From contig NZ_QGTW01000003.1 in assembly GCF_003182355.1 (NCBI RefSeq), positions 62,001 to 126,000 on the forward strand: a DNA stretch of 64,000 nucleotides. The letters run 5' to 3'. This document shows positions 25,079-33,584 of this stretch, one piece after another. The DNA comes from Cytobacillus oceanisediminis (GTDB taxonomy: Bacteria > Bacillota > Bacilli > Bacillales > Cytobacillaceae). A program made the translations under genes and the position numbers. Position 1 is the first letter of the stretch. Each line of letters begins with the position of its first letter. The notes beneath the pieces were generated by a model that saw only the letters and a list, made by a program, of their open reading frames with translations, did not search any database and was not told where the DNA came from.

Positions 25079-26545
25079 TTATACAGTTAAAGGTTCCCTC
25101 CTTGGGGCATTCCTTGTTTTTTCAACGATATCTCTTGCTATCCAAACTCCGCAAGCACCTGCCTGCGCAAGCCCTCTTGTTATTCCTGCACCGTCTCCGC
25201 CGACATAAAGGCCGCTGATCTCTGTTTCAAAGCGGTCGTTTAACTTCGGGCGGGCAGAATAAAATTTAGCTTCAACACCGTAGAAAAGTGTATGCTCGGA
25301 TGCAAGTCCAGGTGTTACATGATTTAACGCCTCTGTCATTTCTACAAGGCTTTTCATTGTATTGTATGGAAGCACCAGACCTAAATCTCCTGGTACAGCC
25401 TCCTTTAAAGTCGGTTCCAGGAAGCCTTCTTTAATCCTTTTCTCTGTCGATCTTCTGCCTTTTAAAATATCGCCATACTTCTGAACGATGATACCGCCAT
25501 TTGAAAGGCTGTTCGCAAGCCTGGAAATTTCGTGTGCGTATTCATTCGGCTTATCGAAAGGCTCAGAGAAGGTATGGGAAACAAGCAGCGCAAAGTTTGT
25601 ATTCCCGCTTCCTAGCTTTGGATCTTTATAGGCGTGCCCGTTGGCAAGCATAATTCCCGAGTGATTCTCTACTACAACGTGGCCGGATGGGTTGCTGCAG
25701 AAAGTCCGAACTCTTGTGCCAACTGAAGTGTTAAAGGTGAATTTCCCCTCGTAAAGATGCTTATTTATCTCTTCCATGACAATATTGGATGTTTCAACAC
25801 GAACACCAATATCCACCTGGTTATTGATCATTTTTAAACGGCGTGACTTAAGAAGGTTCGCAAGCCAGACAGAACCGTCTCTTCCAGGTGCAACAACCAC
25901 TTTTTCTGCATGGATTTCGTTTCCTGCTTTCAGCTTTACACCCACAATCTGATGGCCACCTGCTGTTTTTTCTGTGATTAGATCTTCAACCTCAGTCTTG
26001 TAGGACATATCAATTTTTACGCGAAGATATTCATATATACTTTTTAATATTTCAAGGTTCTGCTCTGTCCCTAAATGTCTCACCTGGGCACGAAGAAGCT
26101 TAAGGCCTGCTGCATAGCCGCGGCGCTCGATATCTCTCACTTCATCAGTCATCGGATCGGTAATGCTTTCAGTCGCCCCGTGCTGCAGATTAATTTCATC
26201 TACATATTTTATCAATTCAACAACCTGGGAATCAGGGAGATAATCGGTCATCCATCCGCCGAATTCACTTGTAATATTGAATTTCCCGTCTGAATAAGCC
26301 CCTGCTCCGCCAAAGCCATTTGTGATAGAACATGCTGGCAGGCATCCTGCAAACTCTTTTCTCCCTGCAGCTGGCGGGCATTTCTCAATTTTCTTCTGTA
26401 AAATCGGACAATTTCTTCTATATATATCATGGCCTTTATCAATTAATAAGATATTAGCTTCAGGCATTTTCAGCGTTAGCTCATAGCAAGTAAATATCCC
26501 CGCCGGCCCGGCGCCGACAATAATTACATCATAATTTGTTTTCAT
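25079..26545 (-). CDS. FAD-dependent dehydrogenase of unknown substrate (COG2509-like)
   Basis: The product has 488 residues from MKTNYDVIIVG, placed by the upstream GGGGGAATGGGAC site. The N-terminal dinucleotide motif is VGAGPAGI with the ribose-binding acidic residue in LLIDKG. A second FAD motif near the end reads YVGGDGAGITRGLAQAG. Between them lie several cysteines, including NCPILQKKIEKCPPAAG, CLPACS and TFCSNPSGHVV. These cysteine motifs recall the uncharacterised FAD-dependent dehydrogenases grouped with ThiC-like or GidA-like folds, with no known reaction. It stands alone between a repeat copy and a 21-bp-period array. Confidence 0.75.
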   Translation of the reverse strand: MKTNYDVIIVGAGPAGIFTCYELTLKMPEANILLIDKGHDIYRRNCPILQKKIEKCPPAAGRKEFAGCLPACSITNGFGGAGAYSDGKFNITSEFGGWMTDYLPDSQVVELIKYVDEINLQHGATESITDPMTDEVRDIERRGYAAGLKLLRAQVRHLGTEQNLEILKSIYEYLRVKIDMSYKTEVEDLITEKTAGGHQIVGVKLKAGNEIHAEKVVVAPGRDGSVWLANLLKSRRLKMINNQVDIGVRVETSNIVMEEINKHLYEGKFTFNTSVGTRVRTFCSNPSGHVVVENHSGIMLANGHAYKDPKLGSGNTNFALLVSHTFSEPFDKPNEYAHEISRLANSLSNGGIIVQKYGDILKGRRSTEKRIKEGFLEPTLKEAVPGDLGLVLPYNTMKSLVEMTEALNHVTPGLASEHTLFYGVEAKFYSARPKLNDRFETEISGLYVGGDGAGITRGLAQAGACGVWIARDIVEKTRNAPRREPLTV

Positions 26546-26734
26546 CGTCCCATTCCCCCAGACGCATTTTTCGTTTATTTCTTTAACCACGGGTAACTAT
26601 ATCAAATATAACTTAATCGGTCAATTATTTTACGAACTATATTTTTATTATAAATGAGTAATGTTCGGTTTTAAAGGATTTTCCGTTCAATTCCCTAAAT
26701 TCAGATAAATACGTGTATGCGTGCGGTTTCGAGA

Positions 26735-26890
26735 TTTTTGCGCTCAGAGATTCCCCGTTATGCGCGATCTTTCGTTTATACGAGGAGTTCCCTTTTTTGT
26801 GCGCAGGTTCAAGACCTTTACGCGCGGAGTTTCCCCAGTTACCCGCGAATTTTAGCTCTCAATTCCGAATGCACCTCCCGCTCTATGCAC
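26735..26890. repeat. 21-bp-period array with GCGC/CGCG core
   Basis: GCGC-like cores preceded by T-rich or TTA sequence recur near 26740, 26762, 26780, 26801, 26822, 26843 and, weaker, 26864 and 26886, mostly 21 bp apart (one step is 18). Examples are TTATGCGCGAT, TTGTGCGCAGG and TTTACGCGCGG. It lies between the yjcZ gene and the FAD-protein gene, which are both on the minus strand. Confidence 0.65.
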
Positions 26891-26895
26891 AAAAT

Positions 26896-26928
26896 AAAGA
26901 GGGCTGCCCCTTCAGGACAGCCCTCTTT
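26896..26928 (-). terminator. Terminator of the yjcZ-like gene
   Basis: The perfect 11-bp stem AAAGAGGGCTG / CAGCCCTCTTT has an 11-base loop and lies 12 bases past the stop codon. Confidence 0.9.
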
Positions 26929-26940
26929 AAATCCATTATA

Positions 26941-27102
26941 TTACCATTTGCCGCAGCAGCATGCTCCGATGATAATTAATAAAATGAACAATACGACGAT
27001 TAACGCAAAGCCGTGTCCGCCGGAATAAGCACCTGCTACAGGATATCCGTAACCAGGATAACATGGGTCGTAACCTGCACCAGCAACTGCACCTTTATAC
27101 AT
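26941..27102 (-). CDS. YjcZ-family sporulation-associated small protein
   Basis: This 53-residue protein was read directly from the sequence. It has a Gly/Tyr/Ala-rich N-terminal half (YDPCYPGYGYPVAG), then GGHGFALIVVLFILLIIIG and the ending CCCGKW. The GFALIVVLFILLIIIG helix is the YjcZ family hallmark. Members are tiny membrane proteins often expressed in the mother cell or spore coat. A GGAG site precedes the ATG by about 9 bases, and a strong terminator follows. Confidence 0.9.
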   Translation of the reverse strand: MYKGAVAGAGYDPCYPGYGYPVAGAYSGGHGFALIVVLFILLIIIGACCCGKW

Positions 27103-27295
27103 TAACAATCACTCCTCAACAAGATTTCTTGGGCATTTTCAATATTAATGTATGTGCCAGGGACTTGACCCGTATGTGCTTTCGCCCATTTTTAATAAAA
27201 AAACGCTTTACCTCATATTTAAGCTTTTCACCATAGGCATTATTAGGGTACGATAATAATAAGAGAAATGTATAAAAATAGGGGGATTCAAACCA

Positions 27296-28387
27296 ATGAA
27301 AAAAAGGAATATTGGCATATATTTTTTTATCACCATTTTTATCTATGGTTTGTATCAATTATTTGATAGCATATCTAAAGTAGAAGGAGCCAATCCTACA
27401 AATGTTTATGAAAAATTGACCGCTAAAGAGAATATCAATTATCTCATTATTGGAGATAGCATCGGCCGAGGTTCAGGCGCAACTTCAAAGTCAACAGCAT
27501 GGTTTTCCCGGCTTGAGCGTTTTTTGAAAAAAGAATATGGCATTAAAGCCAAGCGGCATTCATTAGTACAAAGCGGCGCAACGGCGTTTGAAGGTTTTTA
27601 CAAGCTGCAGCAATCCAAGCATTTAGGCAAAATCGATTTAACGTTTATAGTCTTTGGGGAAAACGACCGCAAATATATGGACGCAGAGCAGTTTTCATAT
27701 TTTTATGAAGGACTGATCCGGAAGACTAAACAGCTTTATCCTGATACAGAAATTATTACAATAACTGAAAGCCCGCTTGATAACGAGTCGTTTGCTCAGG
27801 CCATAGCAACTATTTCACATCATTATGGAGCAAAAAATATTGATATGAGAGAGCCCTTTGAACAATCAGGATTGCCTGCCGAGGACCTGACAAAGGATAT
27901 GGTTCATCCAAATGATGCGGGCTATCAAGTTTATGCAGATACATTATATAAGAGGATAAAAGAATTAGTCGCAAATAAAGCAGTTACGGCTGTTTTATCT
28001 GCTCCAATTAATGAGAATACCGATTTTGAAATGGCTTCGATTGCTCATGTTACTGAAATATCCGGTTCTTTTATTCACAAAGACGGCATTTGGCAAAGCC
28101 ACAAAGCTGGTGACAGCCTGGAATATGAATTTTCTGGCCCGTTTTTGGGAGTAACTATGATCAGAAGCGAAATGGGCGGCAAGATGGATGTTTTTATAGA
28201 TGAAGTTTTTGTTACCTCGCTTTCTGCATGGTGGCCTTTAACAAAAGAAAGATATCAATATATTACAAGCAGCCTCGAAAATGGCCCCCATCATGTAAAG
28301 TTTATTGTGTCAGGTGAAAAATCAGTCAATAACAGCTTAGAGGATCCTGTCATTCAAATCTCTTCCATCCTGACAAAAGCAGAATAG
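27296..28387 (+). CDS. SGNH/GDSL-type hydrolase, exported
   Basis: This 363-residue protein has an N-terminal hydrophobic segment (about 6-24), either a signal or an anchor. SGNH blocks are complete: GDSIGRG with Ser55, the block II glycine in SGATAFEG, GENDRK with the Asn, and DMVHPNDAG with the catalytic Asp-His pair near 200. About 130 further residues form a beta-rich C-terminal domain (YEFSGPFLGVTMIRSEMGGK), resembling a carbohydrate-binding or accessory jelly-roll module. A site AGGGGGATT precedes the ATG. It is co-transcribed with the DUF502 gene 37 bases downstream. An O-acetylesterase or lipase role on a surface polymer is likely, but the substrate is unknown. Confidence 0.85.
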   Translation: MKKRNIGIYFFITIFIYGLYQLFDSISKVEGANPTNVYEKLTAKENINYLIIGDSIGRGSGATSKSTAWFSRLERFLKKEYGIKAKRHSLVQSGATAFEGFYKLQQSKHLGKIDLTFIVFGENDRKYMDAEQFSYFYEGLIRKTKQLYPDTEIITITESPLDNESFAQAIATISHHYGAKNIDMREPFEQSGLPAEDLTKDMVHPNDAGYQVYADTLYKRIKELVANKAVTAVLSAPINENTDFEMASIAHVTEISGSFIHKDGIWQSHKAGDSLEYEFSGPFLGVTMIRSEMGGKMDVFIDEVFVTSLSAWWPLTKERYQYITSSLENGPHHVKFIVSGEKSVNNSLEDPVIQISSILTKAE

Positions 28388-28424
28388 ATAAATTTTTCTT
28401 AATTGAAAGAGGAGTAATAAAGCA

Positions 28425-29024
28425 ATGAAAAGCTTATTAAAGAATTTTATTAATGGGATCTTAACCATTGTGCCCATTTTTTTGGCTATTTTTGTAGTTA
28501 TTAAAACATTCTTATTTTTGGATAGCCTAATGGGGAATGTCCTAAGAAACTATCTGAAAGATGATTATATTCCAGGTGTTGGGCTTTTGGCCACTTTAAT
28601 TCTGATCACTCTTTTAGGTTGGCTTTCCACAAAATTTATTACCGGTTCCATTATTAAAGTTGTTGATCGTCTCCTGGAAAAAATACCGCTTGTAAAAACG
28701 ATTTACTCGGTTATTAAGGATACTGTCCATTCATTTTTGGGCGAAAAAAAGTCATTCTCAAAAGTAGCACTTGTTACGATACCCGGAACTGAAATGAAGA
28801 GCCTTGGGTTCATTACATCCGAATCGCTGGAGGATTTCTATCACCCGCTAAAGGAATATATTGCTGTATATGTGCCCCAAACCTTCCAGGTAGCGGGCTT
28901 TACCTTTCTGATACCGAAAGAGCAAGTGGAGATCATTGATGTCAAACCAGAAAACGCCATGAAGTTTATTCTCTCTGGCGGCATGACATCAAAGGGAAAT
29001 CCAGTGAAGGAACATTCCATGTAA
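28425..29024 (+). CDS. DUF502-family membrane protein
   Basis: The 199-residue protein has two membrane helices (about 10-32 and 51-73) followed by a soluble beta-rich domain. Typical family motifs are NGILTIVPIF, IPLVKTIYSVIKD and VPQTFQVAGFTFLIPKEQV. The function of DUF502 proteins is unknown; they are found across bacteria and plant membranes (LCV-like). It is the second gene of a two-gene operon with the SGNH hydrolase and has an AAAGAGGAG site. Confidence 0.88.
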   Translation: MKSLLKNFINGILTIVPIFLAIFVVIKTFLFLDSLMGNVLRNYLKDDYIPGVGLLATLILITLLGWLSTKFITGSIIKVVDRLLEKIPLVKTIYSVIKDTVHSFLGEKKSFSKVALVTIPGTEMKSLGFITSESLEDFYHPLKEYIAVYVPQTFQVAGFTFLIPKEQVEIIDVKPENAMKFILSGGMTSKGNPVKEHSM

Positions 29025-29045
29025 GCAATAGGCAAAATACTAAAA

Positions 29046-29072
29046 TAAAGCCGCCCATTTAAGGCGGCTTCG
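29046..29072. terminator. Bidirectional terminator between the DUF502 and ypqE genes
   Basis: The stem AAGCCGCC / GGCGGCTT has a 7-base loop and lies between convergent genes. Confidence 0.8.
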
Positions 29073-29076
29073 CTTA

Positions 29077-29574
29077 TTACTTTGCTGTAATTTTCATGAT
29101 TGGAGAAGAACCTCTGGTTACGTTGCCTGGAGCATTTTTCTCAAGAGATGCAATCTGGTCTCCATTTGTCACGATAATAGGTGTGACCGTGCTTTTTGCT
29201 TTTTCTTTTACAAGCTCTAAATCAAACGTTACGAGCCTGTCACCTTCATTAACCTTTGAGCCTTCAGAAACATGCGTCTCAAATCCTTCCCCTTTCATGG
29301 AGACCGTTTCGAGGCCGATATGAATTAAAATTTCTGCGCCATTCTCAGCACGGATTCCAATGGCATGTTTTGTCGGGAATACTTGCACAACCTCTCCATT
29401 TACGGGTGAAACAACTACCCCTTCCGAAGGTTCAATTGCCATGCCATCCCCCATCATTTTTTCAGCAAACACGGGATCCGGAACTTCTTCAAGGTTAACG
29501 GCTGTACCTGTTAAAGCAGCCTTAACTTCCAAAGCTTTTACTGTTTCTTTTTTGCCAAATAATTTCTTAAACAT
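29077..29574 (-). CDS. ypqE: PTS glucose-type EIIA protein
   Basis: The product has 165 residues from MFKKLFGKKE, placed by GGAAGGTG upstream. It is a stand-alone EIIA-Glc fold. The phosphorylated residue is His85 in ILIHIGLETVSMKGEGF, with His70 (FPTKHAIG) as the second active-site histidine. HPr phosphorylates it, and it then donates phosphate to a membrane EIIBC or acts in regulation. No EIIBC gene is near. B. subtilis ypqE is also a solitary EIIA next to msrA/msrB, which supports the name. Confidence 0.88.
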   Translation of the reverse strand: MFKKLFGKKETVKALEVKAALTGTAVNLEEVPDPVFAEKMMGDGMAIEPSEGVVVSPVNGEVVQVFPTKHAIGIRAENGAEILIHIGLETVSMKGEGFETHVSEGSKVNEGDRLVTFDLELVKEKAKSTVTPIIVTNGDQIASLEKNAPGNVTRGSSPIMKITAK

Positions 29575-29592
29575 AAAAACACCTTCCAATTC

Positions 29593-30033
29593 TTAGTTTG
29601 CCCCATCAAATAATTTCAGATATTCTTTGTAGCCTTCTTCCTCCAGTTTCTCCTTCGGAATAAACCTAAGCGCAGCTGAATTAATACAGTAACGCAGGCC
29701 AACAGGTCCCGGCCCATCATCAAAAACATGGCCAAGGTGTGAATCTGCTGTTTTGCTTCTGACTTCTGTCCTCACCATGAAATGGCTCCGATCTTCTTTT
29801 TCCAGGATTTCTTCCTCTTCGATAGGCTTTGTGAAGCTCGGCCATCCGCAACCTGCATCATATTTATCCTTTGAGCTGAATAGAGGTTTTCCTGATACAA
29901 TATCCACATATATTCCATCTTTAAATTCATTCCAATATTCATTGCGGAATGGCGGCTCTGTCCCATTATTCTGAGTTACATCATACTGCATGGGATTCAG
30001 TTTCTGCTTCAAATCCTCTTTATTGCTCTTCAT
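29593..30033 (-). CDS. msrB: Peptide methionine (R)-S-oxide reductase MsrB
   Basis: The 146-residue enzyme shows the MsrB core: GCGWPSF (Cys62, likely resolving Cys), [11 protein letters not shown] and [11 protein letters not shown] with catalytic Cys116. The two zinc-binding CxxC motifs of the zinc-type enzymes are absent, so this is the zinc-free form. Its ATG overlaps the msrA stop codon in an ATGA junction, so translation is coupled. Confidence 0.95.
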   Translation of the reverse strand: MKSNKEDLKQKLNPMQYDVTQNNGTEPPFRNEYWNEFKDGIYVDIVSGKPLFSSKDKYDAGCGWPSFTKPIEEEEILEKEDRSHFMVRTEVRSKTADSHLGHVFDDGPGPVGLRYCINSAALRFIPKEKLEEEGYKEYLKLFDGAN

Positions 30034-30569
30034 TTGCTTTCACCCCAATGCGCCTTTATAAAGGCCTTTCTTCCAGATCCGGTCTGATATGCTTCGTACC
30101 TTCCCGGATTCTTTTTGTAGTAATGCTGGTGATAATCTTCTGCAGGGTAAAAGTCAGAAGCCGGAAGGATCTTTGTCACAATCGGTTTTGTAAAAGGACC
30201 ATTTTCCTGCAGCTTCTGCTTCGATTCCTCTGCCAGCTGTTTTTGGTTTTCATTGTGATAGAAAATGGCTGTCTGGTAGGACTGGCCTCGATCGTAAAAC
30301 TGGCCGCCCTCATCTGTAGGATCTATCTGCTGCCAATACAATTCCAGGAGCTTTTCGTAAGGAAAAACCTGGGGATCAAACACGATTTGGACTGCTTCAT
30401 AATGGCCAGTTGTCTCTGAACACACTTCCTGGTAGGTAGGATTCTTCACAGTTCCTCCGGTATAGCCGGATATCACTTCCTTGATTCCGGGCTGTTCATC
30501 AAATGGCTTCACCATACACCAAAAGCAGCCGCCTGCAAATGTTGCTGCTTCGTATTGTTTATCTCCCAT
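30030..30569 (-). CDS. msrA: Peptide methionine (S)-S-oxide reductase MsrA
   Basis: The product has 179 residues from MGDKQYE, 5 bases after AGAGGTGG. The active site is AGGCFWC with catalytic Cys15, and GYTGG and HAEVVQ-like EAVQIVFDP blocks follow. It reduces methionine-S-sulfoxide in proteins using thioredoxin. It is the first gene of the msrA-msrB pair, as in B. subtilis, beside ypqE. Confidence 0.95.
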   Translation of the reverse strand: MGDKQYEAATFAGGCFWCMVKPFDEQPGIKEVISGYTGGTVKNPTYQEVCSETTGHYEAVQIVFDPQVFPYEKLLELYWQQIDPTDEGGQFYDRGQSYQTAIFYHNENQKQLAEESKQKLQENGPFTKPIVTKILPASDFYPAEDYHQHYYKKNPGRYEAYQTGSGRKAFIKAHWGESK

Positions 30570-30671
30570 TCTGTCCACCTCTTTCCGGCACTTCTCTACC
30601 TTTTACTTTTTCCCTTTATAAGATGATTTTACGCCATATACATAAGATTAATGAAAATATCTTTCATATGC

Positions 30672-30703
30672 AAAAGAAACCCCTTCGATGAAGAGGTTTC
30701 TGA
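30672..30703 (-). terminator. Terminator of rsgA
   Basis: The stem AGAAACCcCTT / GAAGaGGTTTCT is followed on the minus strand by a T-rich tract (TTTTGC). It lies just past the rsgA stop codon. Confidence 0.75.
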
Positions 30704-30707
30704 ATTT

Positions 30708-31766
30708 TTATACTCTTTTACGTTTTACGCCGGCGTTTATTTTTTTCCAGCGCCTGCGTTCCTCGGACTGGGCGCGCTTATCCTGTTTTCTATCCAAATA
30801 AGCAAGCTCCTTCAGAAGCTTTTTATAGCTGTTAAGACGTTCCCGGGGAAGGATGCCTTCCTCAATTTGCAGAATTACAGCACATCCGGGTTCATTTTCA
30901 TGCGTACAATCCCTGAATTTGCAGTTTTCCGCAGCTGCTTCGATATCAGCAAAGCTTTCCGCGAGTCCTCCTTCGCTTTCCCACAGTTGAAGCTCCCTCA
31001 TTCCGGGTGTGTCAATCAGAACCGAACCTTCAGGGAGCAGAACGAGTTCGCGGTGGGTAGTCGTGTGTTTTCCCTTGTCATCGTTCTCCCGAATATCCTG
31101 TACCTTTTGCTTTTCCTGCCCACGCAGGTAATTTGTGAGTGTCGACTTTCCTACGCCTGATGAACCAAGTAATGCTATTGTTTTACCTGGTGAAAGAAAC
31201 GGCTTTAAGCCTTCGATTCCCTTCTCTTCAACTACACTGATTGAAACAACAGGCACTCCCATTGCAATACTTTCTACCTCAGCAAGTTTTTCCTGCAGAT
31301 TGCCGCAAAGATCTGCCTTTGTCAGGACAATGACAGGGTTAGCTCCACTCTCCCAGGATAATAGCAAATATCTTTCCAACCTTCTTAAATTTAGATCCTC
31401 GTTAAGAGAGTTAACAAGAAAAATGGTATCTATGTTGGCGGCAACAATTTGTTCTTCAGTACTTAATCCGGCAGATTTTCTTGAAAACTTGCTTTTCCTT
31501 GGAAGAACAGCATGAATTGACCCGCGCTGTTCTCCTGCCCTTTCCTTTATTACGACCCAATCACCAACTGCCGGGTAATCTTCTCTCACAGCAGCCTCAA
31601 ATGAAAATTTGCCCGTTACTTCACAAAGCGATTCCCCATTTTCCGTCCAAACACGGTACATCCTTTTATGCTCTAAGGCAACCCGGCCAATTTGATACCC
31701 GTTTTGTTCATATGCTGAAAATGCTTCTTTAAAATAGTCATCAAATCCAAATTTATAAATGGTCAA
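30708..31766 (-). CDS. rsgA: Ribosome small-subunit-dependent GTPase RsgA
   Basis: The product has 352 residues from a TTG start 8 bases after TGGAGG. An ATG five codons earlier has no ribosome binding site and itself overlaps that GGAGG. An OB-fold (about 30-95) precedes a circularly permuted GTPase: TKAD (G4) comes before GSSGVGKST (G1) and DTPGMREL (G3). A C-terminal zinc finger follows with CKFRDCTHENEPGC. RsgA helps mature the 30S subunit and binds stringent alarmones. At about 350 residues it is the longer paralogue type found next to B. subtilis yloQ-like copies. A leader peptide gene and a terminator-like hairpin lie directly upstream. Confidence 0.9.
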   Translation of the reverse strand: MTIYKFGFDDYFKEAFSAYEQNGYQIGRVALEHKRMYRVWTENGESLCEVTGKFSFEAAVREDYPAVGDWVVIKERAGEQRGSIHAVLPRKSKFSRKSAGLSTEEQIVAANIDTIFLVNSLNEDLNLRRLERYLLLSWESGANPVIVLTKADLCGNLQEKLAEVESIAMGVPVVSISVVEEKGIEGLKPFLSPGKTIALLGSSGVGKSTLTNYLRGQEKQKVQDIRENDDKGKHTTTHRELVLLPEGSVLIDTPGMRELQLWESEGGLAESFADIEAAAENCKFRDCTHENEPGCAVILQIEEGILPRERLNSYKKLLKELAYLDRKQDKRAQSEERRRWKKINAGVKRKRV

Positions 31767-31839
31767 GGTTTGTTCCTCCATGCTTATTGTTATTTGGAAG
31801 GCACTCTTAATTCCATTTCCATATTTTCGCAAACAAAAT

Positions 31840-31866
31840 AAACCATAGGCCAGCAGCCCATGGTTT
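31840..31866 (-). terminator. Terminator or attenuator between the 23-codon peptide gene and rsgA
   Basis: The stem AAACCAT-(A/G)GGCC-type pairs with ATGGTTT and has a short loop. It is followed on the minus strand by ATTTTGTTT. It lies 35 bases past the peptide stop and about 75 bases before the rsgA start. Confidence 0.7.
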
Positions 31867-31900
31867 AATAAGCATAGAGTACACTAGAGTTCTCGCTCGA

Positions 31901-31972
31901 TTAAACGAATTCCGTTTGGGCTGTGCCTGAATTATCTACAATGAACGTATAAATAAGAATTCCTTTTTTCAT
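31901..31972 (-). CDS. 23-residue peptide gene with its own promoter
   Basis: The frame opens at an ATG (31972) preceded by GCGGGTGATG and encodes 23 residues, beginning MKKGILIYTFIVDN and ending in Thr-Glu-Phe-Val. A Lys-Lys start followed by an ILIYTFIV hydrophobic run resembles a secreted signalling peptide precursor, a type I toxin or a leader peptide. A perfect sigma-A promoter (32005-32033) and a terminator (31840-31866) bracket it. No family was recognised. Its place just upstream of rsgA on the same strand makes a leader role possible. Confidence 0.6.
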   Translation of the reverse strand: MKKGILIYTFIVDNSGTAQTEFV

Positions 31973-32004
31973 AGCACATCACCCGCTTTCGTTTATTTGT
32001 TTTT

Positions 32005-32033
32005 ATTATATGGAAGATAACGCCAAATGTAAA
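32005..32033 (-). promoter_or_regulatory. Sigma-A promoter of the 23-codon peptide gene
   Basis: The minus strand reads TTTACA, 17 bases, then TATAAT, a consensus -10 with a one-mismatch -35 at optimal spacing. It lies 33 bases before the peptide ATG. Confidence 0.85.
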
Positions 32034-32153
32034 GCCTTTATTTAACTTTCTGATTCATTCAGAAAATCATGAGAGCTCTGCATCGAGTTGTGGCATCAAC
32101 CCAAAAAAGCACATATGTTATTGAAATAAGGAATGGAGATAGGAGCGAGGAGT

Positions 32154-32924
32154 ATGGCTAAAAATAGAAACCAGCAATGGTATTTTCAAAAAGCAGCTAA
32201 GTATGACCTTTTAGCACAATACTTTAAATATTTAAATCCAGCTAAACATATAGCCTATTATCAAAAACATCTGAACTGCCTTAACTATGCTATGCATATG
32301 ATGCGCACCAATAATATGACACCTTCAGGAGAAGAAACCCAGCAAAAAGCAGCTAAAGTACGGATAGTCCATACATCACCTGATGCAGGCCCAGTTGATA
32401 TTTATGTAAATGGCACAAGAATATTAAGGGATTTCCCATATAAAGAAGCAAGTGATTATCTATCGTTGCCAGCAGGCAGATACCAGGTTGATATTTATCC
32501 GGCAGGAAATATGGTTTCGACTGTTTTAAGCAGAAAGGTTACAGTTGAATCAGGAAAAATATACACAGTTGCTGCCGCAGGAAATGCCGCCAAATTAAAG
32601 CTTGTCATTTTGGAAGATCATCCAGCTGTACCATCCGGAGAAACGAAAATCAGGTTTGTCCACCTTTCACCGGATGCCCCGGCCGTTGATATTGCAGTAA
32701 AAAACCGGGATGTGATTTTTCCGAACATATCGTTCCGGCAGGCTAGCAAATATCTTGCTTTAACCCCAATGACTGTGGATTTAGAAGCGAGAATAGCAGG
32801 TACCTCCAATGTTGCCTTGTCCATACCGCGTGTCCAATTTAAGGCAGATCAGGTATATACTATATTGGCAGTGGGCTTAGTAGCAAAGGAGCCAGAATTA
32901 GAAGCAATCATTCTTCCAAACTGA
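32154..32924 (+). CDS. Protein with two DUF4397 domains
   Basis: The product has 256 residues from MAKNRNQQWYF; AGGAGCGAGGAG precedes this ATG, and a longer frame lacks a site. After a polar helical N-terminus of about 60 residues without a signal peptide, two DUF4397 beta-sandwich repeats follow. Each has the pattern VRIVHTSPDAGPVDIYVNG or IRFVHLSPDAPAVDIAVKN, then YLSLPAGRY or YLALTPMTV, and YTVAAAG or YTILAVG. DUF4397 proteins are secreted or surface proteins in many bacteria. The lack of a signal suggests a cytoplasmic, mother-cell or spore-surface role here. The gene is monocistronic. Confidence 0.85.
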   Translation: MAKNRNQQWYFQKAAKYDLLAQYFKYLNPAKHIAYYQKHLNCLNYAMHMMRTNNMTPSGEETQQKAAKVRIVHTSPDAGPVDIYVNGTRILRDFPYKEASDYLSLPAGRYQVDIYPAGNMVSTVLSRKVTVESGKIYTVAAAGNAAKLKLVILEDHPAVPSGETKIRFVHLSPDAPAVDIAVKNRDVIFPNISFRQASKYLALTPMTVDLEARIAGTSNVALSIPRVQFKADQVYTILAVGLVAKEPELEAIILPN

Positions 32925-32952
32925 TGCTGATTAAAATTGGCAGTAGGCATAA

Positions 32953-32992
32953 TAAAAAAGGAATCCTCTCAAACTGAAAGGATTCCTTTTTC
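32953..32992. terminator. Bidirectional terminator between the DUF4397 gene and ypmS
   Basis: The 13-bp stem AAAAAGGAATCCT / AGGATTCCTTTTT lies between convergent genes. Confidence 0.9.
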
Positions 32993-32999
32993 ATGCCGT

Positions 33000-33584
33000 T
33001 TATTTTACAGGAACTAGTAGCGTAAATCGGATATCATCCTGTTTTAAATTAAATTCATCAACTTTTACTTTTACATCACTTTTTAGCTTCATTTGTTGCA
33101 GTGATACGTAAATTCTTTCTTCCTTCGGCTGAATGGTTACCCCTTCGGGAAGTTTATAGCGATCCCTGACCAATTTCAGAACATGTGAGACAGGCAGATT
33201 CATCTGCCCAACGGATATTGATTTTTGCTGAAGAACCACATCCCCGTTTTCCAGCGCTTCAGGTTCGAATGATAGTTTCATTTGCAGATCCTGGCTGAAA
33301 AATGGAATGGAACCATATAAGTCTACCTCGTCATTTAGCAGCACTTTATAGTCAATCGCTCCTCCGGTCAGCCCTTCTTTTTCAAGATAGTGGTTGATTA
33401 CCCTATTGAGATCCTCTTTATTAGCTTGAATATTAAAAGGTACATAATTACCCTCATTAACTTCGTTTGCTATATATTCTTCATCTTCAACTGGCAAGCT
33501 AATAAAAATTAGCAAAAGAATAATAATAATTGCATTGATCGCCAGCAAAACCAAAAAGAGTTTTTTCCACTTGTTATCTTTCAA
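33000..33584 (-). CDS. ypmS: YpmS-family membrane-anchored protein
   Basis: The 194-residue protein starts at TTG, 8 bases after GGAGAG. One N-terminal membrane helix (about 8-28) anchors an extracellular domain with the YpmS pattern: DLNRVINHYL, VDLYGSIPFF and PEGVTIQPKE. The function is unknown. It overlaps ypmR by 11 bases, so the two are translated from one message, as in B. subtilis ypmR-ypmS. Confidence 0.85.
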   Translation of the reverse strand: MKDNKWKKLFLVLLAINAIIIILLLIFISLPVEDEEYIANEVNEGNYVPFNIQANKEDLNRVINHYLEKEGLTGGAIDYKVLLNDEVDLYGSIPFFSQDLQMKLSFEPEALENGDVVLQQKSISVGQMNLPVSHVLKLVRDRYKLPEGVTIQPKEERIYVSLQQMKLKSDVKVKVDEFNLKQDDIRFTLLVPVK

